64,000 bases of DNA, from contig NZ_CP150241.1 in the NCBI RefSeq assembly GCF_037975235.1, forward strand, positions 4,898,001 to 4,962,000, read 5' to 3'. Position numbers and translations under genes: made by a program. The notes beneath the pieces were generated by a model that was not told where the DNA came from, searched no databases, and worked only from the letters and a program-made list of their open reading frames with translations. This DNA is from Paenibacillus sp. FSL R5-0341. Lineage in GTDB: Bacteria > Bacillota > Bacilli > Paenibacillales > Paenibacillaceae. Shown one piece after another: positions 62,977 through 64,000 of the stretch. Within the stretch, counting starts at the first letter, position 1; each line of letters begins with the position of its first letter.

Positions 62977-63162
62977 TCAATTAGCAATCGCTTTCAAAAT
63001 ATAGATATGTAAACAAGCGCCATAGATTGACAGCATTTGTACCTGTCCCGACAAAAAAAGTTCGAAATATATAAGAATAATTGCAGATTGAACGTGCTTT
63101 GAACGAAAACTATACTTACGCTCGGTATTAATCTGGCGAATTTTAGTATAGTTTTCAAGCAT
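62977..63162 (-). CDS. Possible small ORF, 61 residues
   Basis: The ATG has GGAGG eight bases upstream, and a palindrome CAGACC-AAT-GGTCTG lies at 63183-63197 further upstream. The protein (starting MLENYTKIRQINTERK) has a basic N-terminal half and one hydrophobic segment (about 27-43). Composition is not convincing and no family is recognised. The rest of the 457-bp gap 62888-63344 holds only the terminator at 63211-63240. Confidence 0.3.
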   Translation of the reverse strand: MLENYTKIRQINTERKYSFRSKHVQSAIILIYFELFLSGQVQMLSIYGACLHIYILKAIAN

Positions 63163-63210
63163 GATGATATCCTCCTGCGGACCAGACCAATGGTCTGTAA
63201 CTCAACACAA

Positions 63211-63240
63211 AATCCCCCTTTCTCGAAGGAAAGAGGGATT
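63211..63240 (-). terminator. Hairpin after the second pullulanase gene
   Basis: AATCCCTCTTTC pairs with GAAAGGGGGATT (one mismatch) on the minus strand, followed by TTGTGTT; on the plus strand it is followed by TGTTTTTA. Probable terminator in either direction. Confidence 0.6.
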
Positions 63241-63344
63241 TGTTTTTATGTTGTACTAAATTATCTGTTGGACATCTTGGACGTGCCCTTGTGAGCACTG
63301 TCCTATAGCTGGCACGCTTCATTTCTTGGCAACCAATGTAGCGA

Positions 63345-64000
63345 TCAGGACTTCGAATACATCACCGTTATAGATAAAGCATTCACAGTCACCTGTCCAT
63401 CCTGTACGGTACATATCACCTCGATGCCTGCTTGTCCTTTTTCTACAACCAAATTCCATGTCCCTGTGGGAACAGAGACGGTACGGGGTTCTTTTGCAGC
63501 ATTATAGATGACAACAATGCGTTCCCATGAATCGCTAACGGCCGCGCCTTCCAATTCATAGGCTAGTATACCATTACCTTTTTCTATTTGACGAACATGC
63601 TTCTCGATCTCTTCCCGTGTACGAAGTCGAAAAGCTGGATGCTCTCGCCGAAGACGGATCAGCCCACGATAATAGTCAAACACCGGCTTGAACTGTCGCT
63701 TTTGCTCCCAATGAATGGCATTGACTACGTCCCCACTCTGATGGCTGTTGGCATCCCCATATTTGCTGCGAAGCAGCTCATCTCCAGCCGCGATCAGGGG
63801 GACACCCTGGGAGGTTAGCACGATACCATTGGCAAGCAGACAACGCCTAACCGTCTCATTCTCCAGAATGTGATCCGGATCAATCTGCAGGTAAGGCTTG
63901 GCCTTCTCTACAGCCTCTTCCACACTTTGGCATCCCCGGATACTTCCATCCTCGTTATAGGTGAGGAAATTCAAGGTATCATGGAGTCCTTGTGTACGTG
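63345..64000 (-). CDS. Second type I pullulanase, 3' part only (runs off the window)
   Basis: The frame is open to the window edge; about 218 C-terminal residues are visible. The segment NGIVLTSQGVPLIAAGDELLRSKYGDANSHQSGD is clearly paralogous to the same region of the neighbouring pullulanase (about residues 525-560), as are VFDYYRGLIRLRREHPAF and the final beta-sandwich domain. It ends there, without the Ig-like and CBM41 extension. Where the neighbour has PFLHAGDE this one has PLIAAGDE. The catalytic residues are outside the window. Same strand, 457 bp from pulA: a tandem pair. Confidence 0.88.
   Translation of the reverse strand, partial: RTQGLHDTLNFLTYNEDGSIRGCQSVEEAVEKAKPYLQIDPDHILENETVRRCLLANGIVLTSQGVPLIAAGDELLRSKYGDANSHQSGDVVNAIHWEQKRQFKPVFDYYRGLIRLRREHPAFRLRTREEIEKHVRQIEKGNGILAYELEGAAVSDSWERIVVIYNAAKEPRTVSVPTGTWNLVVEKGQAGIEVICTVQDGQVTVNALSITVMYSKS

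Noticed and set aside
62955-62980. GGTTCAAATCGAG as a tRNA T-arm
   Set aside because: No cloverleaf can be built around it; chance similarity.

Overview
The window looks like chromosome of a Paenibacillus-type member of the Bacillales. The basis is indirect: strong AGGAGG ribosome-binding sites, frequent GTG/TTG starts, many intrinsic terminators, LplABC-type sugar transporters without their own ATPase, many intracellular glycoside hydrolases, long runs of small GNAT and hypothetical genes, and a yybP-ykoY riboswitch in front of a TerC gene. No rRNA, tRNA, CRISPR array, insertion sequence or prophage was recognised. About 67 coding regions are supported; most are on the minus strand.

Layout. 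0.2-4.2 kb: a membrane protein, an MFS exporter plus flavin monooxygenase pair, and a GNAT enzyme. 4.4-11.9 kb: a complete fructoside/sucrose locus (two permeases, binding lipoprotein, GH32 hydrolase, ROK fructokinase) with a divergent LacI regulator. 12-14.4 kb: purine nucleoside phosphorylase, a short membrane protein and an intracellular GH10 xylanase. 14.6-19.8 kb: small housekeeping or unknown genes (APH-like kinase, DinB, isochorismatase, GrpB, a SUKH-like protein). 19.9-22.4 kb: a GH43 glycosidase with a divergent ArsR-type regulator carrying a large extra domain. 22.5-27.5 kb: a dense leftward gene run (metallophosphoesterase, four GNATs, hypotheticals, DUF1361). 27.6-30.4 kb: an amidohydrolase and an alkylation-repair pair (Ogt, AlkD-like). 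30.6-38.6 kb: MgtE, LysE/AraC pair, a secreted TIMP-like protein, PAP2 phosphatase, GH1 6-phospho-beta-glucosidase with a leaderless divergent WYL regulator, and a methyltransferase. 38.8-47.6 kb: two related unknown proteins, an XRE/TPR regulator, FabV, a YcaQ-like protein, an AT-rich OYE/MerR block, and a membrane-anchored Mrr-like nuclease. 47.9-50.4 kb: a secreted beta-propeller, MsrA and GlsB. 50.7-53.8 kb: an RNA-repair module, rtcB plus an AAA+ ATPase, behind a long structured leader. 54-59.7 kb: riboswitch-controlled TerC, a GT4 glycosyltransferase, a WYL/HIRAN pair, and ribosomal protein L25. 60-64 kb: two tandem type I pullulanases, the second cut by the window edge.

Most interesting. 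(1) The rtcB-AAA+ operon has a leader holding a promoter, a 31-codon ORF with a good ribosome-binding site, three consecutive hairpins and an intrinsic terminator just upstream of rtcB; this looks like an attenuator or a small structured RNA tied to RNA repair. (2) A dispersed intergenic repeat of about 200 bp occurs three times, with a fourth 73-bp version that looks like its termini fused; two copies supply the last codons and stop of neighbouring genes. (3) The manganese-type riboswitch in front of terC has two tandem terminators built from the same sequence. (4) A different 168-bp element carries perfect 13-bp terminal inverted repeats.

The carbohydrate genes form a coherent picture of a plant-polymer user: fructosides, xylan and arabinoxylan fragments, beta-glucosides and alpha-glucans are imported as oligomers and finished inside the cell.
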